Of a stretch of DNA of 64,000 nt, positions 40,645-54,226 are shown piece by piece. The notes below the pieces were generated by a model, which saw nothing but the letters and a program-made list of their open reading frames with translations, ran no database searches and was not told where the DNA came from. The DNA is from Mrakia gelida (lineage: Eukaryota > Basidiomycota > Tremellomycetes > Cystofilobasidiales > Mrakiaceae), in NCBI GenBank assembly GCA_024345305.1, contig BRON01000012.1, forward strand, positions 992,001 to 1,056,000. Reading direction: 5' to 3'. The number at the start of each line of letters is the position of its first letter. Position 1 is the stretch's first letter. The position numbers were made by a program, and so were the translations under genes.

Positions 40645-41038
40645 GTTCGTTTGAGCGAGAGTTGAAGTCGAGGTGGTGGTGGTTTGATGGAAGAAGAGGG
40701 CGAGGGAGGGCTCTATATTTTGGGCAAGGGAAGCCGAAAGGAAGTCGTCATCTACGGCAAAGAAGGAAGGAAGGCGAGATCAGCGCTGAGGAATCGAAGG
40801 GAAGAAAGGGAAGGCCGAAGTCGAAGCCGAGACGAAGACGCGTCGAGACGAGACTGAGCCGAAGAACGAGAAACGGCCTCTTCGAGGAGCGCTGGGCTGC
40901 TGGGAAGAGGAGATTAACGTCCTGAGATATCAGTGAACTATATAAGAGGAGCAAAATGAACGAAAAAACGAGATGAAGCCCAAACGAAACGCAAAACAAA
41001 GAAAGATCTCCTCCTCCCGCCCGAGCTTCGACGGTCCC
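40645..41038 (-). promoter_or_regulatory. Upstream region with TATA-like element
   Basis: About 390 bp between the start of the small membrane-protein gene and the VAC14 stop. A TATATAAG-type sequence lies at about 40936-40944, roughly 295 bp upstream of the start codon, so its role as a TATA box is doubtful. Confidence 0.35.
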
Positions 41039-44000
41039 TCACCTCCTCGTTCCTCCCAAACCCATCAGCCCACCCCCACTCCCGCTACCCGTCCCTCTCT
41101 TCATCCCAGCCCCTCCGCCACTCCTTCCAACCACAGGACTAGCTCTCCCTCCACCGTTCAGCGCGTCCACCAACGACGAACTCGCGCTCCCTCCTCCTCC
41201 GCTCGCTCCCCTCGCCGAACCTGCTCTCGGGTTCAGAGGACTCATCCCAGGGAAACGACCTCCTCCTCCTCCCCCTCCTGATCCTCCAACCTCGAAGCCC
41301 TTGATGCTGCTGTTGGCCGAAGCGATCCTCGAACTCGGGCTCGAGCTCTCCTCCTTCACCGTCCCTCCTCCTCCGAAACGTCTCCTCGCAGCAGGTCGAG
41401 CCGTTCCCGTCGAGCTCGAAGGGATGGAGCTGACGCTCGTTTGACGAGACGATCCAGAAGGTTGATGTTGATGACCTCCCATTCCTGCTCCTTCGTAGCT
41501 CCACGTCGAGTCGTTTCCTCCGCCGAAGTTCGAAGATGGGTAGAGCGACGACGCGTTTCCTCCGCTCTGCTGCTGCTGCTGAGACCGACGAGCCTTCTCG
41601 TGACGAGCCTGAACGGATCGGAAGTGGGCGAGGAGTTCCCTCCATTTGATTTCGTCCGGGGAGGAGAGTTTGGAACGAGGAGTGGGGTTGGGAGTGTAGG
41701 TTCTGGGCGGACGGGAAAGAGGAGGGACAAGAGTCAGTTTCGAGAGAAGAGGAACGAGACAGGGTTCGGGAGAGGGACGAACGGTTTTGGGATGTGGAGG
41801 AAGCCCATAGAGCTGACAGCGCTGAGACGGTTTCGGAGGGAGACGAAGGCGGTGGATTGAGGGAGGAGCATGAGAAGACCTGGTTGAATTCGAAGACGAA
41901 GACGCCAGGGAGGGAGGGATCAGCTTGAGTTGAGGTGAACACTGAAGCGAAGGTGGAGGACGAACCGTAGAGGCACTTGAAGAGATAAGGGTACTTCTCC
42001 GGCTCGAGAAGTTGAAGACGAAGAGCTGAATACACGAGGAGAGGACCGCAGTCAGCAGGCGATCGGCGGGGGGGACGAGCGACGCAACGAAAAGACTCAC
42101 AAGTGAAGACCGGCGACTCGATGAGCTGTACGAGCTTGTCGATTTGAACCAGAAGCTGCAGAGTTGTGTCGAGGTCGGCGCTGCAAAAGGGAAGAAGAGA
42201 TCAGCTCAGCGACGTCGAACACAACTTCGACTTCGACTCGAACGAGCGAGGGACTCACAAGAGCTGAAGCAGATTCGACGCGTGCTCGTAGGCCTGAGCG
42301 AGCAAACACAGAGAGAACACGGCCACAGGGGAATGGCACCACGACCGGTAGATGATCGAGAAGAGCCTGGTGAACGACGAGGAAGAGAAGACAGTCAGAA
42401 CGAGAACGAAGAAGGACGGAGCGAGCGACATCGACTCACATCTGCCCGTCCTTTGAGTCGAGGTTTTTCAGACGTTTCCGGAAGTCGACGAGCTCGGTTG
42501 AGGTGATGAGGATGATGTTGAGCCTGAGGAAAGAACGGAAGGCGCGTGTCAGTCGAGCGAAGGTCGACGAGTCGAGAGAACCGACGCAGACTCACTTCTG
42601 CACCATGCTTCCGGCGAACTCGAGGTCCTGCAAGAGTCGACGAAGAGAAGGGAGAGCCACGGTCAGTCAAACGATGTCGCTCGAGGGGAAGCCGCGTCGA
42701 AAGAGCTGAAAAGAAACGAGGAACTGACCTCCTCCGTCTCCAAAATCTGCGCCAGCGTCCTATAAATCCTCTCCGAGTTCAAGTTCAGACACAGCTGTCG
42801 AATGATCAAACTACCTCTCGTCTCGAGTAGCCTTCGATCCGTACTGAACAGCTCCAGGAGGTTGACCATGAACGACGTGAAGTACGAATCCTCGGACGAC
42901 GACGAGATCTGAGCGAGGAGTCGAAGATCTCGTTTGATGACTTCCTCGGCTGGATCGGAGAGAGTCTTGAGGAGGACGGGGAAGGTTCCATCGTCGATGG
43001 CGAGGATCTGAGAAGGGAGGAGAGATGGGGAGAAGTCAGTTTTGAGCGAGGGGGGAAAGGGAAGGGAGGGAGCGAACGCGACGAGAAAGGAGGGAGAACG
43101 AACCTTCTTGGGAGCCTTCTGATGCAGCATCAGCAACCATTCCAACGCAGCGACCCTCGTATCTTCGCTGTCCGACAGGAACTGCAGCGTCAACACGTTC
43201 ACCGTCTGCTGGTAGTCGAACGGATCCTCCTCGACGGGCGAAGGACCTCCTCCAGTCGACGGCGGCTGAACGGGAGACTCTCCTCCTATTGAAGGGAAGC
43301 TGAGCTGAGCAGGGGTTCCTGGTTGAGTGCTTGAAGCTGATGGGGTAACTCCTTTTCCGAATCCGAGCTGTTTGTCTTCCGTCGAGACGGTGGGAGTGGT
43401 GAGCGGGGAGTCGGAGATGTGGGTGTCGAGGGAGGGTTTGGTAGGAGCAGGAGTTGCCGTACCAGTAGACGAGGTGGTGGTGGAGGAGTTGGTACGAGGT
43501 TTGATGGTGGATGCCGAGGAACTGAGGTTGTTGTTGGGAGGAGAGGAGTCTTCGGCGACCGTGAGGGCGGAGTCGCGTCGGATGATGGAGGAGGGAGGAA
43601 CCGAGGCTGTCGAGGAGGAGGCTGGGAGACCCGAGATGGAGGCTGCTGCTGTGAGTTGAGAGGAGAGGGAGTCCGAAGTTGGGTGAGAGGGAAGGGTGGG
43701 TGGAAGGGGAGAGGGCGAAGGGAGAGCGAGGATGGCTCGATAGATGTTGAGGTTGGTTTGAGTCGCGGCGGCTTGGCTGTGGTGAAGCGGATCGAAAGAA
43801 GGTTTGTGGGGTCAGCTGTGCGAGAGAAAGGGTACGAACGAGAGGAATGGATCGACGAACATGGCTGGGGAGGGGTGTGCGAGATAGGGCAGAACCTGAG
43901 GAAGGAGCGAGGGCGTAACGGGGATCATGACGTCCTGAGCGAAAATGATGAACTCCGAGAGCCACTGAAGAGCCGTAGACTGGATGTTTTCGTCTGGGAG

Positions 44001-45949
44001 GTGGAAGACGAAGGAGACAAGTCAGCTCAGAAGTTCGAAGACACGACGCGTCTCGAAAACCGAACTCACTCGGGTACGAAACGTGCCTCAACAGGATATC
44101 CACAATCTCAGCATACGGAACCACCACTCCCTGACCAGGAATCCAGCTCCCACTCCCCTTTCCCTCCCAATCCTCTCCTTCCTCTCCGTACTCGTCCTCG
44201 TCGTCCTCATCCCTCCGTCCAAACCCATCCGCCTCCTCCTCGTCCTCCCAACTCTCCTTCTCTCTCTCACTCTCAGCCCCACCTCCGTTCGTCGTCGAGC
44301 TCCCCATCGTCGTCTTACTCTCCCGTCGCTTCAGCCTCCTCCGAGAGTGCTCCTCGGGTCCTCCTCCGTTGGCGAGCACTCGAGCTTGGGACTCCTCCGC
44401 CTGCTGCTTTTTGACTTTGGCGATGTCCCGGATCTCTCGAAGGAAGTCGGAGAGCACGTTCTCGGTTGCTGTTCGAACGTCGACGCTGTCGTCCGAGAGG
44501 TATTTCCTGCGAGGCGAGAAGCGAGAAGACGGTCAGAGGGACGTGAAACGAACGCGGACGAGAGACGAGGCGGTCGAGCTCACAAGAGACCGTCGAGGAA
44601 CGCTGGAAGATAGCTGACGAGCTCCAGCTCGGGTACTGAATCCAGCACTGTGATCCAGCTCGTGAGATGCAGTCGTGTATGAGGCGAAACGACGTAGATC
44701 CTCTCCTTGAGCAGCGGGATGAATCGTTCGAGAGAGAAGAGGACGGTGTCGTCGCCTAGAGATCCTCCAGCGTCAGTCGTGGAGGCGAAGTCAGGATTAA
44801 CTGGGGATGGGTGGTGATAGGGACGTTGGGTGACGTAGGTAGAGGCGGATTCGGCGACCATCTGGGAAGAGTGGAAGGAGGTGGGAGTGAGCGACGAGAC
44901 GAGTGAAGAGGGGCGAGCGCGGGGAGAGGAGTTTGTTGGACGAACATCTTTGAGCAGTCTGTCGAGAAGCTCAGCACCGTTCTTGACTACGAGATCGCTG
45001 TCGGCCGAGAGCTGGTTCGAAGAAGGTGGAGAAGAATGAGAGTCAGGAAAAGAAGGACGGGAAGAGAGGAAGGGAAGGCGGAGCTCACCTTGTTGATGTC
45101 GTCGAAGATCTCGTTGAAGAACAGAAGCAGCTCTTCTCGCACGACCTTTCCGCTGCAGAAGAAAAGGGTGACTATCAGCTCCGGCTCCCAAGGCATGAAA
45201 GCCAGAGCAGCGAGACTCACATGTTGTACTAGAAGGGGAAGGAGGAAAGAAGGGAAGGGGGGCCATCTGGTCAGCTCGAGCTCCTTTCCTTCCCCTCCTC
45301 TCCCACCTCTCTCAGCCCTCCCCCTCTCCTCTGCCACCACCACCACCAAGGACGAAGGCACTTACGATGCACTCGACTCCGAAATACCTCATCCTGCTAT
45401 CCGTGTCCTGAAAGCAGCTCAAGATGGGTGGGATGATCCTCGGGAGGTAAGGGACGACGTCGAAGCCCAAAGCGATCGCTCCGGACGCTAGTCCGAGGAG
45501 ACCACCGTTCCTCGTAGATTGAGAGTTGGTAGGAGTGGTGAAGAGAACGCAGAGTTGATCCATGATGACTGGAATTCGATTCACTTGAGCGGGATCCTGG
45601 GAGGAAGCGCACTCTCGGAGGAGTCGATCCAGGTCGAGGGCGGCTGCTTTCCGGTTCTCGTACTGAGGAGAGGGAAGGGAGGAAGAAGAAGGGTGAGCTT
45701 CAAACGTACAAGGGCGCGGAGAGAGGGTAGCTGGTCACTCACCTTGACATGGTTCTATGAGGCGAGATAGAGGAAAGGGAAAGGAGGAGGGTAAGCTCAG
45801 CGAGAAGTCGAGAAGGAGCAACAGGGGGAAGGAGTGAGGTGAGGTTGGCACGAACGAGTCCTTTCAGGATGGCGGGATCTGAGAGAGAGAGATGCACGGG
45901 TCAGATTCTAGAGCTCTATATACGAAGACCCTTTGCGAAACTCACCCAT
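41039..45949 (-). CDS. VAC14: Vac14, scaffold of the PI(3,5)P2 kinase complex
   Basis: HEAT-repeat scaffold that holds the PIKfyve/Fab1 kinase and Fig4 phosphatase on the vacuole or endosome. The first coding exons are tiny: 45949-45946 (ATGG), 45878-45856 and 45743-45754 (12 nt). Together with the next exon they encode [20 protein letters not shown], the typical Vac14 opening. HEAT repeats follow: [59 protein letters not shown], and [15 protein letters not shown]. The Fig4-binding C-terminal half is clear: [38 protein letters not shown], and [20 protein letters not shown]. The last exon adds a long Gly/Ser-rich tail ending LMGLGGTRR that most relatives lack or vary in. It diverges from the SET gene across about 420 bp. 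Confidence 0.93.
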
Positions 45950-46370
45950 TCCGCTAGCTCAGATCGTGGGGTTGTGAGGACAGTCGGCGTTGAGGAGAGA
46001 ACGGAGGGGTCGGAGGAGGTGCAGCTCGTCGCCTTCCTCCTCCCCTCCTCCGCAGGCGACGGTGGACGCCGATGGGTTCAAAAAAAGGTAGATTTTCGGG
46101 ACTCGGATATGAGTACTTACAGTTCAGATCGCTCTCCTGAAGTTTTTATATTTTTATGGCGAGCAGAAAGGCAGGAAAAGAGCTCTCTCTCGAGTTTCCT
46201 TCAACGACGACGAGCTCACCTCCTCCCTCCCCTCCCCTTCCTTCCCTCTTCTTGCCCCATCATCCCGTTCCCTTCGAAGCCTTCTTCCCTTCTTCAACCT
46301 CAAAATCCGCATTCCCTTAGTCGTCTACTCTACCTCAAGCCCAAACCCTCGCTCTCTCGCTCCCAGCACG
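45950..46370. promoter_or_regulatory. Divergent promoter of VAC14 and the SET gene
   Basis: About 420 bp between two start codons. An AT-rich TATATTTTTATGG-like stretch at about 46147-46160 lies some 215 bp upstream of the SET start. No coding potential is evident. Confidence 0.45.
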
Positions 46371-48127
46371 ATGCGCCCTTACCACCGTCCTTCCCCTCAC
46401 CTGATGGACCCTTCGAAGCCTCCCTTCACTCCCCTCGATCCCTCAGGCCGCTCCAACGGGATCCTCGCCTCCCACAACATCCTCGCAGGTACCATCCTCC
46501 CAGGAGAGCACTACCTCCTTCGCGTCCCTTGGGAGGAAGCCTTCCCTATGATGTCCACGACGGACGGACCGATGCGCTTCCTCTCCGCTCTCTACTACGA
46601 TCAACTCCAAGCGTTCATCGCCATCCCTCCTGTTCCACCTTCTTCAGATCCACAAGGAACGATTGGATCCGATCTCATCATGTCGAGGTTGCTCAAGTTC
46701 ACTCCCGTCGTCGTAAACAAGGGAGACACAGTCGCGCTCTTCCTCCTTCCGAGAACGAGAGTCAGGCATTCCTGCGCCTCGAACGCGAAGCTTCACATCC
46801 ATGATGATGGGAGCCACGTCTTCTGTGAGTAGTCCGTTATTCATTATGTCTGTCTCCCTTCGGAAGGGTGGTAAAAGGAGTCGTTCGAGCGAATGAAAGC
46901 TCACCAAACCCTCCCTCCCTCTCGTTCGTTTCCCTTCAGCCCTCCAAGCCCTCGCTCACATTCCTCGAGGTTCAGAGATCCTCATCTCCTTCCTCGTAGA
47001 TCACGAATACCCTCTTCCCTTCGCTCGACGTCAAGACTTTCTTCGTTCCATCTTCCGCTTCGAATGTACCTGCCAGGCATGTAGACGATCTCCCGAGGAA
47101 CAAGTCGTCGCCGACGCGAAGCTCAGCAAAGTTCACGCGCGTCTCTTCAGTTTCGAGAAGTTGGAGAACGCGAGGACGTGTTATCAGAAGGGAGGGCCGA
47201 GATTCATCAAGGCGCTGCTCGGTGGGCTGGTGGAGATCGTGATCATTGCCATCGAAGAGCCTCTTCTCCGGCCTTACCTTCGCACCCTCCCGCACGTCGC
47301 TGCCATGTTCTCGCTCTACTCGGCGGACATACCGAGTGGCTTGGAGTGGAACGCTCTTCTGGTCGAGTTGGCTAGGATATGGGGGTTCGAGTCAGCACCG
47401 ATCCCTCCTGCTAAACTCGGAGATCTGGGAGAGCAGGAGATTCTCGTTCCTCCAGTGAGTCGCGTTCGTCCTGTCTTCGTGCTTGCCTTCTCTCGCTGAC
47501 TCTTCTCTTTCCTGATGATCTTACACTCTATCCTAGCCTCAACAACTCCGAGACTTCGTCCACTCCCTCACAACACCGCCAGCGTCGTTCCTCGTACCAG
47601 CTCCTTCACCATCTCCATCTCCATCTCCTTCGTCTTCCCCTTCTCCCATCGCATCGCCGTCGCCGCCACCCACGCTCCCGAACGTCGAGGTCGTCACAGA
47701 AGCCATCGGGTCATGGTCGCTTTCGGAATCCCATCCATCCGAGGAGGACGAGGTCGTCAAAGGAGGAGACACCGCCAACGCGTCGTTCGAGACCTCGACG
47801 TCGACCGAGACCTTCTTTCAGGACGTCGTTTCCATCACCACCTCAGCCTCCACCTCCCCCTCCACCAACCTAAGGGAAGAAACCTCTCCCACTCCCAACG
47901 AATCCCTCGGTCAGGCAGAACCCCTCCTCGTCGACGTCGTCGTCCAACCTCAACCTCAACCCGTCCCTCCCTCCACTACCACCACCCCTCCTCTCCCTTC
48001 CACCATCAACCCCTCCCCGGTATTTTCTACCTCCGTCGAACCCTCTCCCAAACCTGTCCCTCTCGTCCCTCACCTCGAACCCGTCTTCAAACCCTCCGCG
48101 ATCTATCGACCCCCTCATCGACGATGA
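46371..48127 (+). CDS. SET-domain (SMYD-like) protein
   Basis: Three exons, 46371-46824, 46940-47454 and 47537-48127, in frame; about 520 residues. SET landmarks are GRSNGILASHNILAGTILPG at the front, RVRHSCASNAKLH (the N/R-H-S-C motif), and HIPRGSEILISFLVDHEYPL with a tyrosine in the catalytic area. A cysteine cluster FECTCQACRRSPEE follows, as in the post-SET zinc site of SMYD-type proteins. The family transfers methyl groups from S-adenosylmethionine to lysines of histones or other proteins. The last exon is a long Pro/Ser/Thr-rich tail with SPSPSPSPSS units, probably disordered. The usual N/R-H-S-C-x-P-N is altered (SNA instead of PNA), so activity is not assured. Confidence 0.78.
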
Positions 48128-48886
48128 AAACAGGGAACGCGTCAGGTCGAGCTCTTGAGGGAGTGTCGTTCACCTTGAACGGAGTGGAGTCAGATAGGGT
48201 CTTGCACGAGAGGGAGCCAGGCAGGGAGAGAACGAACGAACGAGGAAGCGAGGTTGATGCGACGTCGACGCGGACGAGTTGGGCTTTTCTTTCGTTTTTG
48301 GTTCTTGTACGCACCAAACAGATGGCATGTCAAGTCCACGAGTTTGCACTGGTCTGTTATTTCGGGGAGAGCAGTGGGAAGAGAAGGACTCGAAGGGAGA
48401 GAGAAGACGAAGAAGGAAAGGAGCATGCTCGTCCTCGCGCTTCGCGATATTTCTCTCGCCCTTGTTCAACATACGAGATCTCGCCTCTCATTGCTCTGGT
48501 GCATGAGCCTTCCTGGACCAGCGCGCGGAAATGTTCTTCTTCCCAGATAGGAAGCCCCTGCCTCGTCGTACCTCTCTCCGTCTCTCTTTCCTGCGATCTT
48601 GAGCTCTCTTTCGCGTCAACCTTGAGCTTGGTGTCTCCGTCTCTCTCGTTCTTTCCCCTCCCTTCTCTTCCCGAGTTCGTCAACACGCGCATGAGACCGT
48701 AGGACGTATCAAGAGTAAAATCAAGTAAAAGAGAAGCAGCAAAGAAGTAGAGAAAGGACTCGGGGAGGGGGACGGGGAGAGGTCGTGAAAGAAAGAAGAG
48801 GAAGCTAGGAGCGAACGAAAGCTCTTCTAGATGGCTTGGGCAGGAAAGAGAAACTAAGCAACCGACGACACGAGGGTAGTCTACGC
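48128..48886. other. Convergent 3' region of the SET gene and actin
   Basis: About 760 bp. The half next to actin (48676-48886) is its 3' UTR and is the part duplicated at 37711-37919. Open frames here lack protein character. Confidence 0.55.
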
Positions 48887-51400
<2,514 letters not shown>

Positions 51401-52086
51401 GATTAAAGAGTTTTGAAGGGGGTAAGAGGGTGGTAGGAGGAGGGTGGGTGTTGAAAGTGAAGGAGCGTGTAAAAGCGCGGAGGAATGAAGGCAAGATATT
51501 CGTTGTGGGAGGGGGTTGGGTCGTCGTCAACGGCACCTTGCTCAGCATCGTGGAATAGGGTAAAAGTTTCGGAATGGCCGCAAGTCGAGAGTAAATATGC
51601 TTTCCGCTCGAGAAATTTGCACGGAAGGACTGGGGGCTCGAGGAAGGGCGCGAAGCCTGCCAACGCACGGCGGCCTCTCTCGTCCTTCTCTGCCTCCCTC
51701 GTCTCGAACCTCGATATCGCAGTCGAGCTGAGTTTCTCCAGGACTACAGAGTGACACGCTGAGGAAGCTGTGATGTCCGAGACTCAAATTTCGAGAGGTG
51801 AGAGGCAAATCAGAGCAAAGACGCGTCCGGTCCCTTCGACTTCCCTTCACAACTTTCTTCAGCGTGGATCTCAGCTCGTTTTTCTCGATATCTGAGATCT
51901 TGTATATTCCCGATCCACCGCTACTTCTATCTATGTGATTCTACTGAAACAGGGGATCGAAAACGGTCGTCTCGCCCGGACACGTCGACGACGCTGAACC
52001 TCCTCCTGCGAGCTTCGATCCGACCTCTCTCCACCCACCATCTCCCCTTCTCCCTCCCTCCCCACCCTTTCTTTCCTCTTTCAACC
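51401..52086. promoter_or_regulatory. Divergent promoter of actin and RPN10
   Basis: About 690 bp between start codons. It contains the actin leader and AT-richer patches such as the TGTATATTCC-like stretch near 51901-51912. No gene seen. Confidence 0.5.
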
Positions 52087-53944
52087 ATGGCTCCCGAAGT
52101 GAGTCTGAACCTCCCTGGCCCCTCCTACACATCGAGCTGACCTTCTTTCTTGCTCTTCTCCTCCTCAGGCAGTAATGCTCCTGTTCGTCCCTTCCTTCGA
52201 GCTCCTTCTCCTCTTCTCACCTTCCCTTTCCTGACCTCGTCTCTCTCCTCCTCCTTTCCCACAACAGCATCGACTCGTCAGAGTACATGCGTAATGGAGA
52301 CTTCACTCCTACTCGTACGTTTCTTCCCCTTCTCCTTCCTTCAGCTCACACGAGCGAGGGCGAGAGGGACGCTCGAGCTGACCGAGCGATGGCCCCTCCC
52401 CTTCCTTCCTCCAGGGTTCGAAGCTCAATCGGATGCCGTCTCAGTCATCTTCGGAGCCAAGATCGGAGCCAATCCTGAGAATACGGTCGGAGTCATGACC
52501 ATGGGTGGAGCAGGAGGCAAAGGGTGAGCTCGTCTCGTCTCGATGAGATGTGTGAGAGGTGGAAGCTCGAAGCTGACCTCTTCGTTCGTCTCTCGGTCTC
52601 GTAGACCTGAAGTGCTCGTCACACCGACAGCAGACCTCGGGAAGGTTCTCTCTGCTATGCACAAGGCTCACATCGGAGGAGAGTCGGATATCAACACTGG
52701 AATCCAGGTCGCTCAGGTGAGTTGGTTGACCTCTCTCTCTCCTTCCCCTCCTTCCCTCCCCTCCCTTCGCCTCCCTTGCTCTCCCCTTGCTACACTCGCC
52801 GTTTCAAGCTCTCCTCCCACCTCCCACCGCCCCGATCCTGAACTATGTCCCCTCTCTTCCACCCTCGAATCCAGCTCGCCCTCAAACACCGACAGAACAA
52901 AACCCAACGTCAACGAATCATCATCCTCCTCGGCTCTCCCCTCTCCCTCTCAACAGACGAGAAGGCTCTCATCCGACTCGGGAAGAAGCTCAAGAAGAAC
53001 AACGTCGCCGTGGACGTCGTCTACTTTGCCGGAGGAGCCGAAGATGGAGCTGAGGACATCGTGATCGAGGAGGGAGGAGCCGTAGGAGGAGACGAGGGTG
53101 TGCTGGGGAGGTTCGTGGAAAGCGTTGGAAGTGGGGATAACAGGTTAGTAGAAGCTCTCAGATCATCCTCTTCAGCTTTACAGAGAAGCTTGTACGGAGG
53201 AACACTCGGCCAAGACCTCGAGAGCTGACCTACCTCCCTTCGCTTTCGCCCTCGTTCAGTCACATCATCTCCATTCCTCCCGGTCCTCATCTCCTCTCCG
53301 ATATCATCGCTTCCTCGTCCATTCTCGCCGGCGAGGGAGGCTACTCTGGAGGTATGGGCGGAGACGACGGAGGAGAAGGGTCTGGTGCTGGTGGAGGAGG
53401 TGGAGGAGGAGGAGGGTTCGAGTTCGGTGTCGACCCTGAGATGGACCCCGAGTTGGCTCAGGTACGTCTCGCGAACCTATCCGCATCCCTCTCGCTCGTC
53501 TCTCCTCGAAAGCTGACCTCTCAACTCGTCTTTACTCGTCGCTTCTAGGTCCTCCGAATGTCCATGGAAGAAGAAACGGCTCGTCAACAAGCAGCAGCCG
53601 TCGCCGCGTCCTCAGCCTCCTCCTCGGAACCTCTCGCCTCCGTCCCCGAATCCTCAGACGCGTCCTCCTCAGTCCCCAACCCTCTCCTCGCCCCTTCCGC
53701 CCCTCTGCCCAACTCGGAACTCCCACCACCCATCATCCCCACCGTCAGCGCAGGAGGAACCAGTCTCACCAACCCAGACGAGGACGCTGAGCTCGCAGCT
53801 GCTCTTGCTCTCTCTTCGGGAGACGTGGAGATGGGAGTTGAAGAGGAGGACGAGGACGAGGATGAGGAGGAGGCGATGAGGAAGGCGATTGAGATGAGTA
53901 TGCAGGAGCAGAGGGACGAGGAGGAGAAGAAGGCGGGGAAGTAG
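52087..53944 (+). CDS. RPN10: 26S proteasome regulatory subunit Rpn10 (S5a)
   Basis: Ubiquitin receptor of the proteasome 19S cap. Eight exons, starting 52087-52098 (12 nt), 52169-52182 (14 nt), 52268-52314 and 52415-52523; the last is 53549-53944. The VWA domain opens [20 protein letters not shown] then [13 protein letters not shown] and continues through [18 protein letters not shown]. Three ubiquitin-interacting-motif-like helices follow: [31 protein letters not shown] and [15 protein letters not shown]. Yeast Rpn10 has one UIM and the animal protein two. A Gly-rich linker lies before the first (53340-53430), and an Ala/Ser/Pro-rich linker separates the first and second. The protein ends EEEKKAGK. 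This is a secure identification; the third helix count is my reading of the motif. Confidence 0.95.
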
Positions 53945-54226
53945 ATTGGGTTGGTTTGAGCTCGCGAAGGGGAGGGGAAACGATTGCATGCACTGCTGCC
54001 TTTTTCGACGTGAAAACTCGACTCGGCTGCTTGGAAGTCGTCCAGTATGGATCTCGAGAGTCTAGCAAACCCTTCTCTCGAGGAAAAGAATGAATTTTCA
54101 CAAGGGAAAGGGGGCCGCGCAAAGAGGCTACCGTCATCGCCTCCTCCAGCCGGCTGAGCTCGTCCTCCCTTCCTCTCCCTCTCTCGCAACCCTCACCCAA
54201 CCCAACCTTTTCTTTACCTATCAACG

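Noticed and set aside
43036..44457. 473-codon minus-strand frame read as one protein
   Set aside because: Only the parts matching Vac14 exons are real; the Ser/His/Arg-rich middle runs through an intron and a different frame.
48254..48550. Small plus-strand gene between SET and actin
   Set aside because: No splice-consistent structure or recognisable protein; the region is the 3' flank of two genes.
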